NCBI RefSeq assembly: GCF_003752155.1
Contig: NZ_RJVG01000003.1
Coordinates: 310,001-374,000, forward strand
Length of the DNA stretch: 64,000 bases
Reading direction: 5' to 3'
Origin: Mobilisporobacter senegalensis
Lineage (GTDB): Bacteria; Bacillota; Clostridia; Lachnospirales; Lachnospiraceae
The translations under genes were made by a program, and so were the position numbers. Every line of letters starts with the position of its first letter. The first letter of the stretch is position 1. The notes under the pieces were generated by a model, which did not search any database, was not told where the DNA came from, and saw only the letters and a list, made by a program, of their open reading frames with translations. This document shows, in pieces, positions 27,013-34,928 of this stretch.

Positions 27013-28320
27013 TTAAATGATTGTATCAATCAGTGATTTCCCATCTGATTGAACAATACGTATCTTTGTTCCTAAAGTTTTTTCCAAATCTGTAAGTGTA
27101 TAATCATCAAGTAGGACTTCTTCTCCACTTCGAAGGAGGGCACTTGGTAGAATCAGATACTCTCCCAATTCTTTTCCTTTTAGCTGTTTCATAATATCCT
27201 GTCCTGTTAAGAGCCCGGCGACAGTGATGTCCGGTCCAAAAAAATCATTAATAATTGTATAAACATGCACTTTGACATTCGGAAACTTTTGTACTAATTT
27301 ACTTGTTAAATCTTTAATTGTTGGCGCTGCCAGTTTTCCTGTTGCTATAGACACCGTCTTTTTTCTATCATTACCCTTTAAAGTATCATAATATTCTTCA
27401 AACTCATCAATTAAAGAGCGAATCATTCCAACACCATTTTCAATCTGACCATATCCTTCATAAACTTCTGCATCTGGAATTGGCAGTTCTGCAATTAAAT
27501 ACCATTCATCACTTGCATGAACAAACCTCGTCCCGGACTGTTCTAAAAATTGTGCCTGGTATTTATGAATGATATCAAGAACTTCTCTCGCATCATCCTT
27601 TTCAAATTTTTCTAAAGGTGCAAGTCCTTCCCTGAATTTTGTAAGGCCTACAGGAACAATAGAAAGACTCAGCATATAAGGCATATAATCAAATAAATCC
27701 TTAATGGTTCTTTCTAATTCTTTTCCATCATTGTATCCCTTACAGCACACGATCTGGCTATTCATCTCAATACCATTCTCATAAAGCTTTTGTATCTTTT
27801 CCAGAGCATCTCCTGCAAAACGATTCTTTAACATCCTGGCTCTTAATTCTTTATTGGTAGTATGAACAGAAATATTAATCGGTGCTAATTTATATAATAT
27901 GATCCGGTCAATATCTTCATCCTTTAAATTCGTTAATGTAATATAGTTTCCTTGTAAATATGATAATCTTGCATCATCATCTTTGAAATAGAGAGTTTCT
28001 CTCATACCCTTTGGCATTTGATCTATAAAACAAAACATACATTTATTCCTGCATGAATTATAGGAATCCATCAAACCTTCTTCAAATTCGATCCCTAAAT
28101 CTTCACTAAAATCTTTCTCTATCTCAAGTTCCCATTCTTCACCATCTGGCTTTCGAATAATTACTGTAATTTCACAATCATGAATTAAGAATTCATAATC
28201 AAAAATATCTTTTGGTCTGGTATCATTTATACTTATCAGGATATCACCAGAAGTGATACCAAGTTCTTCTGCAATACTTCCTTCTTCAACACATTTTATA
28301 ATATGTCTTTTTTCAATCAT
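27013..28320 (-). CDS. DUF512 protein: PDZ domain plus radical SAM-like Fe-S core
   Basis: 435 residues from ATG at 28320 (RBS GAGGTG four bases upstream; the frame opens 12 bases earlier at TTG). Residues about 4-60 form a PDZ-like domain (KCVEEGSIAEELGITSGD). A CX3CX2C cluster motif follows at C90, C94 and C97 (SCRNKCMFCFIDQMPKGMR), typical of radical SAM Fe-S binding, and then a barrel-like region with HTTN and the DUF512 C-terminal domain. The family is widespread in clostridia and cyanobacteria, and its reaction is unknown. It is first in the operon with der, plsY and gpsA. Confidence 0.88.
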   Translation of the reverse strand: MIEKRHIIKCVEEGSIAEELGITSGDILISINDTRPKDIFDYEFLIHDCEITVIIRKPDGEEWELEIEKDFSEDLGIEFEEGLMDSYNSCRNKCMFCFIDQMPKGMRETLYFKDDDARLSYLQGNYITLTNLKDEDIDRIILYKLAPINISVHTTNKELRARMLKNRFAGDALEKIQKLYENGIEMNSQIVCCKGYNDGKELERTIKDLFDYMPYMLSLSIVPVGLTKFREGLAPLEKFEKDDAREVLDIIHKYQAQFLEQSGTRFVHASDEWYLIAELPIPDAEVYEGYGQIENGVGMIRSLIDEFEEYYDTLKGNDRKKTVSIATGKLAAPTIKDLTSKLVQKFPNVKVHVYTIINDFFGPDITVAGLLTGQDIMKQLKGKELGEYLILPSALLRSGEEVLLDDYTLTDLEKTLGTKIRIVQSDGKSLIDTII

Positions 28321-28342
28321 GTTACACCTCAATTAGTTCACT

Positions 28343-28364
28343 CACACTTGTCAGATCAAGTGTG
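28343..28364 (-). other. Leader hairpin of DUF512-der operon
   Basis: CACACTTG (28343-28350) pairs perfectly with CAAGTGTG (28357-28364), six-base loop, between the promoter and the DUF512 start codon. No U-tract, so probably a leader structure or operator. Confidence 0.4.
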
Positions 28365-28390
28365 ATACCCATGAATAGCAAACTCTTATT

Positions 28391-28419
28391 ATCTTAACAG
28401 TTAATGGTCAGATTGTAAA
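28391..28419 (-). promoter_or_regulatory. Promoter of DUF512-der-plsY-gpsA operon
   Basis: Minus strand TTTACA (28414-28419), 17-base spacer, TAAGAT (28391-28396), about 70 bases before the DUF512 start. Confidence 0.55.
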
Positions 28420-28468
28420 TATGTTCCCTCAAAATAAACATCAACCAAAGTATGTATCATGTTTTTAC

Positions 28469-29395
28469 CTATACAATTGTAAGAAAAGCCGCTAAATTAC
28501 CTCTCATTCCTTGGGAAGCACGATGGGAATATAACAATGTTGAATTACAACAAGTACAAATTCCAGATATAGATATATTTTCAATAGGGATCCCAGCTTC
28601 TAAGAGGATATATTTATTAGCCAACCATAAATCAAGCTGGTATTTTTCGCCTGTTTTTTCTTCGAGTATATCATCTAAATTTCGTTTTGAAAAGGATTGT
28701 TTAAATTCTAACACAACATCTTTACTTACTTCATAACAGTCTCTGCAGATGGAAGGTCCAATTACTGCAATCACATCTTTCGGATTGGTCCCATACTGTT
28801 TTGTCATAGCTTCTACAGTTTTAAGTCCCATTTTATTTACTGTGCCCCTCCATCCTGAATGACTTAATCCAATGGCTTTTTTCTTCGTATCTACAAAATA
28901 TAGAGGAACACAATCTGCGTAAAAAGTAACCAAAGGAAGATTGGGTATATTAGTAATTAATCCGTCAATTCCAATGATTTCCCGTTCCTTTGCGACACCT
29001 TTCCCCCGGTCTTCTTCTGTTGCCACATGAATCTTTGTATCATGTATCTGATCTGTAAACACCAGATCATTTTCATTCATTCCCATGGACCCGCAGATTC
29101 TTTGATAATTGGTCACCACAGTATCCCTGTCATCACCCCTGGTAAAACTTAGGTTCATAGAACTAAGATGTTCTTTACTAACGCCCCCAAGCCTTGTTGA
29201 AAATCCATGCCTGATAAAATCTATTTCAGAAAGTGACGGAAAAACAAGAATATTCGGTTCTACCTCAACATTTAAAATACCTTCCATAGAAGGTATTTTA
29301 TTATAGGTTATATTTGAAATTTGATTTCTATATTTATATTTAATTTTATCTTTATTCACTTGAAATAAACTGGTATTATTTACACATTCTCTCAT
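28469..29395 (-). CDS. pgeF: PgeF/YfiH-type laccase-domain protein (purine nucleoside phosphorylase family)
   Basis: 308 residues. Members bind zinc; some act on purine nucleosides and E. coli PgeF edits peptidoglycan precursors. Conserved blocks are HGFSTRLGGVS (H63), FTDQIHDTKIH, the metal-site Cys in TFYADCVPLYF and His in GLSHSGWRGTVNKM, and CRDCYEVS near the C-terminus. The start is uncertain: homologues usually begin about 25 residues before HGFSTR, near M37 here, but M37 lies in the loop of a perfect hairpin and lacks an RBS, while M1 at 29395 has AGAAAGG upstream. Last gene of the lepB-rbgA-rnhB-ylqH-yraN group. Confidence 0.88.
   Translation of the reverse strand: MRECVNNTSLFQVNKDKIKYKYRNQISNITYNKIPSMEGILNVEVEPNILVFPSLSEIDFIRHGFSTRLGGVSKEHLSSMNLSFTRGDDRDTVVTNYQRICGSMGMNENDLVFTDQIHDTKIHVATEEDRGKGVAKEREIIGIDGLITNIPNLPLVTFYADCVPLYFVDTKKKAIGLSHSGWRGTVNKMGLKTVEAMTKQYGTNPKDVIAVIGPSICRDCYEVSKDVVLEFKQSFSKRNLDDILEEKTGEKYQLDLWLANKYILLEAGIPIENISISGICTCCNSTLLYSHRASQGMRGNLAAFLTIV
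29273..29300 (-). other. Perfect 12-base hairpin within 5' end of pgeF
   Basis: TAAAATACCTTC (29273-29284) pairs perfectly with GAAGGTATTTTA (29289-29300). The four-base loop on the minus strand is UAUG and contains an in-frame AUG (codon 37). Confidence 0.7.
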
Positions 29396-29460
29396 TCTGT
29401 TTAAGCCTTTCTGATTATGGTGTCATTGTATGTAAATACTTCCTGATAAATGCTTATTCA

Positions 29461-29811
29461 TTATAATGTAAATGCATCAGAAATTAGTTTTATCTCTTCC
29501 CCTAACATCACCACTACATCGAATCTACAAGGGGTATCTTCACTAATGCCATGAGTTAACATATAAAACCTTGCAGTTCGGATAATAGATCGTTGTTTTC
29601 TGACATGAACTGCTTCTTCCGGATAACCCATTTGCAGGTTACTTCGATATTTTACTTCTATAAAAACAATATAGTCTTGTTCTTTGGCAATAATATCTAT
29701 TTCTCCCAAACGGCAATAATAATTCATATCAATTATAGTATATCCATTCTTTCTTAAGAATTCAGCAGCAAGCTGTTCATGTTCGGCTCCAATCTTTCTT
29801 TTATTATACAT
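29461..29811 (-). CDS. yraN: YraN (UPF0102) nuclease-fold protein
   Basis: 116 residues. YraN proteins have a restriction-endonuclease-like fold and are found next to rnhB in many genomes; the substrate is not established. Visible motifs are IGAEHEQLAAEFLRKNGY (about residues 7-24), the Glu-Ile-Asp in CRLGEIDIIA (about 33-42), and the Glu-Val-Lys core VFIEVKYR (about 49-56), which together form the PD-(D/E)XK-type active site. ATG at 29811 has RBS AGGAGAGG. It lies 11 bases after ylqH. Confidence 0.92.
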   Translation of the reverse strand: MYNKRKIGAEHEQLAAEFLRKNGYTIIDMNYYCRLGEIDIIAKEQDYIVFIEVKYRSNLQMGYPEEAVHVRKQRSIIRTARFYMLTHGISEDTPCRFDVVVMLGEEIKLISDAFTL

Positions 29812-29822
29812 ACCTCTCCTTA

Positions 29823-30128
29823 TTACATATCTTTTCGTGGGAGCACCTTACTTTTTATTCGATCCATGCGATCGACAAATACAAGGATTTCTGAGACAAC
29901 TTCATATAATTCTTTGGGAATTGCATCCCCTAATTCTAATTTTGATAAAGTGGAAGCTAATCTTTCATCTTTATGAATTGGTATCTGGGATTCTTTTGCC
30001 ACATCTAATATTTTATCAGCTAAAACACCACGTCCTGTAGCAATGATCTTAGGTGCAACATCAGTACCAGGGTCATAACCAAGAGCAACTGCAGTTTTAT
30101 TTCTATTTTTATTATTCTCCTGTTTCAT
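29823..30128 (-). CDS. ylqH: YlqH: stand-alone FlhB C-terminal-like domain
   Basis: 101 residues resembling the cytoplasmic domain of the flagellar export switch protein FlhB (type III secretion EscU/YscU family) without the membrane part. After a basic Asn-rich start, TAVALGYDPGTDVAPKII aligns with the post-cleavage half of FlhB, and the C-terminus has LGDAIPKELYEVVSEILVFV. The self-cleaving Asn-Pro-Thr-His motif is absent; the corresponding place reads NRNKTAVAL. B. subtilis YlqH has the same size and also lies near rnhB. The role is unknown. ATG at 30128 has RBS AGGGGG. No flagellar genes are in this window. Confidence 0.85.
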   Translation of the reverse strand: MKQENNKNRNKTAVALGYDPGTDVAPKIIATGRGVLADKILDVAKESQIPIHKDERLASTLSKLELGDAIPKELYEVVSEILVFVDRMDRIKSKVLPRKDM

Positions 30129-30149
30129 CTGTGCTACCCCCTGATATTT

Positions 30150-30914
30150 TCATTGCAAAACAAAATTTCCTATAAAACTATTTCTATGAATTGGACTCGG
30201 GCCCAATTTTTTTAATGACATAATATGTTCACTGGAACCATATCCTTTGTTTCTAACAAATCCATACTGAGGAAATAATTTATCATATTCCTCCATCATA
30301 CGATCCCTGGTTACTTTTGCTACAATACTTGCTGCAGCAATAGATACACTTTTACAATCTCCTTTAATAATACCAACCTGCTTTATGGAAACTTCCGGTA
30401 TATGTACTGCGTCATTCAATAATATGTCAGGTTCTACAGATAAGTTTCTAATTGCAATTCTCATGGCCTCATAGGTTGCTTGTAATATATTGATCTCGTC
30501 AATACGTGTTGGGGAAATTACTCCAATCCCAACAGAAATGGCATTCTCCATGATGATATCGTATAATTCATCTCTTTTTTTAGCACTTACCTGCTTAGAA
30601 TCATTTAAATAAAGAATATTCTTATCCTTTGGTAAAATAACAGCCCCTGCAACAACCGGCCCTGCAAGGGGGCCTCTGCCCACTTCATCTATACCACATA
30701 TATATGAGAAATTGCTGTATTTTTTCTCGAATTCCTTCATTCTTTCTGTTCGAATGATTTCCTGTTCATATTTCTCTTTTTCTTTTTTATATTTGTTAAT
30801 AAGTTTAATAACACCATTTCTTTCGTCATTACTATACTTATTAATTATATCGTCAATTTTACAGATATCTGAATCTTCAAATTCTTTTTTAATATCACTT
30901 ATCTTAAGTTCCAT
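30150..30914 (-). CDS. rnhB: Ribonuclease HII
   Basis: 254 residues. RNase HII removes single ribonucleotides and RNA-DNA hybrids. An N-terminal charged helical extension (about 1-65) is followed by the catalytic core with CGIDEVGRGPLAGPVVAGAV (about residues 72-91), containing the Asp and Glu active-site pair, plus LNDSKQVSAKKR, the Asp in LLNDAVHI, GDCKSVSIAAASIVAKVTRD, and NKGYGSSEH at the end. The extension length is typical of Firmicute RnhB. RBS is GAGGAGAG. It sits between rbgA and ylqH. Confidence 0.96.
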   Translation of the reverse strand: MELKISDIKKEFEDSDICKIDDIINKYSNDERNGVIKLINKYKKEKEKYEQEIIRTERMKEFEKKYSNFSYICGIDEVGRGPLAGPVVAGAVILPKDKNILYLNDSKQVSAKKRDELYDIIMENAISVGIGVISPTRIDEINILQATYEAMRIAIRNLSVEPDILLNDAVHIPEVSIKQVGIIKGDCKSVSIAAASIVAKVTRDRMMEEYDKLFPQYGFVRNKGYGSSEHIMSLKKLGPSPIHRNSFIGNFVLQ

Positions 30915-30956
30915 AATCTCTCCTCTTATTAATAAAACAAGGATAGGTTGATCTTC

Positions 30957-31802
30957 CTATCGTTTAGGGAATTCAAGGGTTATTTTTCCTAATTTCCCTC
31001 CTTTAAAGTCATCCATGAGCAAGTGGGCTGCTTTATCAATATCAAGTTCGTTTCCTTTTAAAAGACATCCCCTTGCTTTGGCTATATTATTTAAAGTCTC
31101 AAGATTCGTTCCTTCTTCTTCCAATTCATACCTGGATTTTAAACTGCCAGGATAATTCTTCTTAAGAAAGTCGATAAGTTCCATTGCTAATTCTGTAATA
31201 TTAAGTATCTCTTCTTTAATAGAACCGATTAATGCCAGTTTTAATCCTACTGACTGATCTTCAAATTTAGGCCATAAAATGCCTGGGGTATCCAGCAATT
31301 CAACATTCTTATTTAAACGTATCCATTGCTTACCTTTGGTTACACCTGGTCTATTTCCCGTTTTGGCTGCTGCTTTTCCGGCAAAGCTGTTTATAAAAGT
31401 AGATTTACCTACATTAGGGATACCTACAATCATAGCTCTTACCGGTCTGTTAATAATACCTTTTCTTCGATTACGTTCAATTTTTTCCTTACATGCCAAC
31501 ATAATTACATCATTTACAGCTTTCACGCCGGCACCTGACTTAGAGTTAACTAAAGCTACATGAAAACCTTGTTCTTCAAACCAGGCTTTCCATTGATTGG
31601 TTTGTTCCATGTTGGCTAAATCATATTTATTTAATAGAATGATCCTTGATTTATTTTTTGCTATATTATCAATATCCGGATTCTTACTGCTTAAAGGAAC
31701 TCTTGAATCAACAAGTTCTATTACTACGTCAATTAATTTGATATCCTCTTGCATCATACGTTTTGCTTTGGTCATATGACCAGGGTACCACTGAATATTC
31801 AT
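30957..31802 (-). CDS. rbgA: Ribosome biogenesis GTPase RbgA (YlqF)
   Basis: 281 residues of a circularly permuted GTPase. The G4 motif NKYDLA (about 58-63) comes before the P-loop GIPNVGKSTFIN (about 127-138) and DTPGILWPK, the order expected for YlqF/RbgA. It assists late 50S subunit assembly. The start MNIQWYPGHMTKAKR is diagnostic. RBS GAGGT precedes ATG at 31802. It follows lepB by 12 bases. The C-terminal domain (about 215-281) is the usual ANTAR-like RNA-binding tail. Confidence 0.96.
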   Translation of the reverse strand: MNIQWYPGHMTKAKRMMQEDIKLIDVVIELVDSRVPLSSKNPDIDNIAKNKSRIILLNKYDLANMEQTNQWKAWFEEQGFHVALVNSKSGAGVKAVNDVIMLACKEKIERNRRKGIINRPVRAMIVGIPNVGKSTFINSFAGKAAAKTGNRPGVTKGKQWIRLNKNVELLDTPGILWPKFEDQSVGLKLALIGSIKEEILNITELAMELIDFLKKNYPGSLKSRYELEEEGTNLETLNNIAKARGCLLKGNELDIDKAAHLLMDDFKGGKLGKITLEFPKR

Positions 31803-31814
31803 TATATTACCTCT

Positions 31815-32429
31815 TTATTCTTGTTCTTGTACGTTTTCATCATCAAATCTTGTTTCTGTCGTTAACTGATTTACAAAATTAAATGGTTTTAATCGTATCC
31901 AGGCCTTACCGATAATATCCTCTTTCACTATATTCCCAAGGCTGGCAAAACGACTATCTTCACTATTATTACGATTATCCCCTAAAACAAAAAACTCATT
32001 CTCATCAAGTAAAATCTCTTCTTCTGCTACACCGGCTGTTGTCATAGGGTCAACTGTAATTTTTTCCTGTAAAAGTTCACCATCAATATATACTAGTCCA
32101 TCTTTGATGAAAACTTTCTCTCCAGGCAGTCCAATAATTCTTTTTATATTATAAAAACTGTGTTCTTTTCCACTTTGTTTAAAAATAATTATATCAAATC
32201 TCTCAGGCTCTGTAAAACGATAGGCAAATTTATTAATTACTATCTCATCTTCATTTAAAAGAATCGGTTCCATGGATTCACCGACCATAGTAGTCTTTTC
32301 AACGGCATAATGGATAATAAAATATGCTGCTCCAATTACTAAGATAAGTTCCAAGACCCATATAATTATTTCTTTTAATATTTTATTAACTTTTTCTTTT
32401 CTTTCATAGGACTCAAAATTATAACCCAT
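31815..32429 (-). CDS. lepB: Signal peptidase I
   Basis: 204 residues. One N-terminal membrane helix at about 20-40 is followed by the extracytoplasmic Ser/Lys protease: nucleophile S52 in VGESMEPIL and general base K96 in YNIKRIIGLPGE, then FVLGDNRNNSEDSR (about 147-160). It cleaves signal peptides of exported proteins, presumably including the NlpC/P60 protein in this window. The ATG at 32429 directly follows the stop of a six-codon mini-ORF (TAAATG), so initiation may be coupled. It has its own promoter and is first in the rbgA-rnhB-ylqH-yraN-pgeF group. Confidence 0.95.
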   Translation of the reverse strand: MGYNFESYERKEKVNKILKEIIIWVLELILVIGAAYFIIHYAVEKTTMVGESMEPILLNEDEIVINKFAYRFTEPERFDIIIFKQSGKEHSFYNIKRIIGLPGEKVFIKDGLVYIDGELLQEKITVDPMTTAGVAEEEILLDENEFFVLGDNRNNSEDSRFASLGNIVKEDIIGKAWIRLKPFNFVNQLTTETRFDDENVQEQE

Positions 32430-32447
32430 TTAATCACGTCCTTTCAT
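32430..32447 (-). CDS. Possible leader mini-ORF (MKGRD) before lepB
   Basis: ATG at 32447 follows RBS AGGAGAGT. The frame reads Met-Lys-Gly-Arg-Asp and stops with TAA at 32430-32432, immediately adjacent to the lepB ATG. Too short to call on coding grounds; supported only by the RBS and the TAAATG junction. Confidence 0.35.
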   Translation of the reverse strand: MKGRD

Positions 32448-32487
32448 ACTCTCCTGTGCAATTATTTATTATATGAATAATAATTTC

Positions 32488-32516
32488 ATTATACAATGTC
32501 TTGTGCTTTTATACAA
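32488..32516 (-). promoter_or_regulatory. Promoter of lepB operon
   Basis: Minus strand TTGTAT (32511-32516), 17-base spacer, TATAAT (32488-32493), just downstream of the rplS terminator and about 60 bases before lepB. Confidence 0.7.
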
Positions 32517-32523
32517 ATAAGAA

Positions 32524-32551
32524 AGGGGACAAAACATATGTGTTGTCCCCT
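32524..32551 (-). terminator. rplS terminator
   Basis: AGGGGACAA (32524-32532) pairs perfectly with TTGTCCCCT (32543-32551), followed on the minus strand by TTCTTATTTG. It begins 25 bases after the rplS stop. Confidence 0.75.
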
Positions 32552-32575
32552 GGATCGTCTCATAAAAAGTTAGGT

Positions 32576-32923
32576 CTATTTAACTAATTCTTTAACCTTA
32601 GCTTTCTTACCTACTCTTTGACGTAAGTAGTTAAGCTTAGCTCTTCTTACTTTACCTTTTCTTATAACTTCAATTTTCTCAATGATTGGAGAATGCAATG
32701 GCCAAGTTTTTTCAACACCAATTCCATTAGATGTTTTTCTAACAGTAAATGTCTCTCTTGAACTACCATTTTGTCTTTTTAATACTGTTCCTTCGAATAC
32801 CTGGATTCTTTCACGGGAACCTTCTTTTACTTTAGCATGTACTCTAACAGTATCACCAACGTTAAAGTCAGCTATGTCAGCTTTTAATTGAGCTGCTTCA
32901 ATATTTTTAATAATATCGTTCAT
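32576..32923 (-). CDS. rplS: Ribosomal protein L19
   Basis: 115 residues, the normal size of bL19, which lies at the 30S-50S interface. Characteristic stretches are [22 protein letters not shown] (about residues 21-42), [21 protein letters not shown] (about 58-78), and the basic C-terminus [31 protein letters not shown] precedes ATG at 32923. It is usually cotranscribed after trmD; here three other genes separate it from trmD, and it has its own promoter, leader hairpin and terminator, so it is a monocistronic unit. Confidence 0.97.
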   Translation of the reverse strand: MNDIIKNIEAAQLKADIADFNVGDTVRVHAKVKEGSRERIQVFEGTVLKRQNGSSRETFTVRKTSNGIGVEKTWPLHSPIIEKIEVIRKGKVRRAKLNYLRQRVGKKAKVKELVK

Positions 32924-32945
32924 TTGTGTGACCTCCTTTAAATTT

Positions 32946-32983
32946 AGATGTTCTTAAATACTTTCTGTAACAGAGGAACATCT
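32946..32983 (-). ncRNA. rplS 5' leader hairpin (L19-leader-like)
   Basis: AGATGTTC (32946-32953) pairs perfectly with GAACATCT (32976-32983), and TCTG/CAGA pair inside. It lies at the very start of the predicted transcript and 20 bases before the RBS. Several Firmicutes have an L19 autoregulatory leader; assignment to that family is inference, as I cannot run a covariance model. Confidence 0.5.
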
Positions 32984-32999
32984 CATCTCACAACAACTT

Positions 33000-33028
33000 A
33001 CTCTACCACATATCTTCCAATTATGCAA
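33000..33028 (-). promoter_or_regulatory. Promoter of rplS
   Basis: Minus strand TTGCAT (33023-33028), 17-base spacer, TAGAGT (33000-33005). The predicted start falls just before the leader hairpin. Confidence 0.55.
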
Positions 33029-33082
33029 GTAAATTTTTTTATCAGACAGAGCCACCGCCCTGCTAAGCCAAATTAGAAAACA

Positions 33083-34465
33083 CTAATTTATCAATCTATC
33101 TGCCATGGCTTCATCAAAAATTTCCGCCATATCAGACTGTTTACCATATTCGAAACCTATCCTTCCATCATATGTCATGGAATCGCAGGAATCGGTAGCG
33201 ATAAATACACGCAGAATTTTACCATCCTCCCGTGTAAACTTTATCGAAGCAATATATGGACAGCCGGAAAAGCCGTATATCTCCTCGCTGTTTATCGCTC
33301 TATCCATGAGCTTTGACAAAGCATTGAGCTTTTCCGGATCATTTACGGTCTGTGACCGCAAATCAGTGATATAGGAACCATCGACTTGCTCTACACGTTC
33401 CGGGAAATCAATACTGGCACTTTTAAGAGGAATTTTAAACCATTGTGCATCAAAGCTTCCATAGTCTATTTTCATGACATTCTTTATTTTATCCATAACA
33501 AAGCTATATACGGCTTCGTTAAATTCAAGGACAATAAATCCCTGCTCATCCATAGTAGACATAATATAGCCTGCTGAATTACTATTGCCTAAAAATTCAT
33601 ACTGCTTCCCGTCTATATGCAGTCTGGCACCTGTCGAACGTATGGAGCTGTCTTTTACATGCATATATTTCCACGCCTCTTGTGGTGATTTTACATTATC
33701 TACAACCTTTGAAGCGGAGAATAGGGTGATAATTTCTTCGAGTTCATCGCCGCTTATGCTGATGAAACAGGAGTATGGCGATGAATAGAACTTTAAGGTA
33801 TCATCATCTTGATAATAAAATTCAATGCAGGGAGAATTCGCCCTATATAACGACAGACCTGCGTTCTTTCTAATAAAATCAAGCTGAGTTCTTCCGTGTT
33901 CTGTAAACGCAAGGATGAATGTCTGATTTGCATATTCGTCAGAGCTTTTGCTTTCACTGAAGCAAAAGCAGTTAAGGTTTTCGTTACCAAGAGGTAGTTC
34001 AAGAAGATCATAGCCTTCAATCTCATATAGAATGTTTGAATCAATGTCCTTATCGTAATAACCGATTTGAAGAACCTCACTCTTTGCACCGGCTTCTGAA
34101 AAATACCCTATATCAATGCTGCTAAAATCATCATATACGGGAGCATCCATGCGCCGTATGGCTAAGTAATAATCCATGCCATTTCCTGTTGTTCGCCCTA
34201 TAATATCGTAATGTCCCATCAACATATCAGACAGTTGTTTTGTTCTGCTTCCGTCCATCTGCTGAAATGAGACGTCATCAATATAGCTTTCAACAAGAGC
34301 AATATACTCTTCATGAAAAGTAAGTGGCATTGGCTCCGGTATTGCATTCATTGACGATGGAGATATGGAGTCCGTATGCCTACTTCTTTCAGCACCTAGC
34401 CTCGTACACGAAATTGTTAAAAGTGTAACAAATAGTAATATAACAAATAAGTACGTTTTTTTCAT
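33083..34465 (-). CDS. Uncharacterised lipoprotein
   Basis: 460 residues from ATG at 34465 (RBS GGGAGG ten bases upstream; the frame opens 18 bases earlier at TTG). The N-terminus is a lipoprotein signal with lipobox TISC (Cys at about residue 20), then a Ser/Pro linker. The rest has no motif I recognise; it is acidic, rich in aromatic and Asp residues, and predicted soluble. By eye its codon use is more GC-rich than that of flanking genes (for example CGG, GCC, CTT), which could reflect later acquisition. It follows a small membrane protein in a group inserted between trmD and rplS. Function unknown. Confidence 0.75.
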   Translation of the reverse strand: MKKTYLFVILLFVTLLTISCTRLGAERSRHTDSISPSSMNAIPEPMPLTFHEEYIALVESYIDDVSFQQMDGSRTKQLSDMLMGHYDIIGRTTGNGMDYYLAIRRMDAPVYDDFSSIDIGYFSEAGAKSEVLQIGYYDKDIDSNILYEIEGYDLLELPLGNENLNCFCFSESKSSDEYANQTFILAFTEHGRTQLDFIRKNAGLSLYRANSPCIEFYYQDDDTLKFYSSPYSCFISISGDELEEIITLFSASKVVDNVKSPQEAWKYMHVKDSSIRSTGARLHIDGKQYEFLGNSNSAGYIMSTMDEQGFIVLEFNEAVYSFVMDKIKNVMKIDYGSFDAQWFKIPLKSASIDFPERVEQVDGSYITDLRSQTVNDPEKLNALSKLMDRAINSEEIYGFSGCPYIASIKFTREDGKILRVFIATDSCDSMTYDGRIGFEYGKQSDMAEIFDEAMADRLIN

Positions 34466-34492
34466 ATTTCGGATACCTCCCAAATTAATTTC

Positions 34493-34879
34493 CTAAATAT
34501 CTCCTTTAAAATCCTTGTATGTGATCATACTATGTACGACTCCAAAAACCAGAGTTGGTAAAATGGCTGGATAATTTTTAATCCATATTTCACCCAAAAT
34601 GAAATAAATAACAGGAAAAACAGCCATACACATTAATATGAACAAATTCTTATAGCCCAAAATTAACAATAGCCAAAGTAAATAATAAGGAATTAAAAAT
34701 ATGATCATACCTATTAGAAATATCCTTTGTAATGGAACATCATTCTTTGTTGAGAAAAAAATCAATAAAACGAATAAAACAGCCTGACTTCCATGCTCTA
34801 TAATATCTAGTAATACGTGATTTGTACTTTTTGAGGGTAATATCTTAGGAAATGCAAAATAAAGAAAATTAGGTATCAT
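34493..34879 (-). CDS. Small membrane protein, start uncertain
   Basis: 128 residues from ATG at 34879, with four predicted membrane helices (for example AVLFVLLIFF, IFLIGMIIFLIPYYLLWLLLIL, LFILMCMAVFPVIYFIL and ILPTLVFGVVHSM). No RBS precedes this ATG. The same frame continues upstream to 34933 with protein-like sequence (NYSFGFSWKGLLIFLLP) and no ATG, GTG or TTG, whereas a good RBS, GGGAG, lies eight bases before an ATT at 34933. The real start may therefore be the non-standard ATT, giving 146 residues, or the start has been lost. No family recognised. It lies between an HD-domain gene and the lipoprotein gene. Confidence 0.65.
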   Translation of the reverse strand: MIPNFLYFAFPKILPSKSTNHVLLDIIEHGSQAVLFVLLIFFSTKNDVPLQRIFLIGMIIFLIPYYLLWLLLILGYKNLFILMCMAVFPVIYFILGEIWIKNYPAILPTLVFGVVHSMITYKDFKGDI

Positions 34880-34928
34880 AGGTAATAGAAAAATAAGCAG
34901 ACCTTTCCATGAAAAACCAAATGAATAA

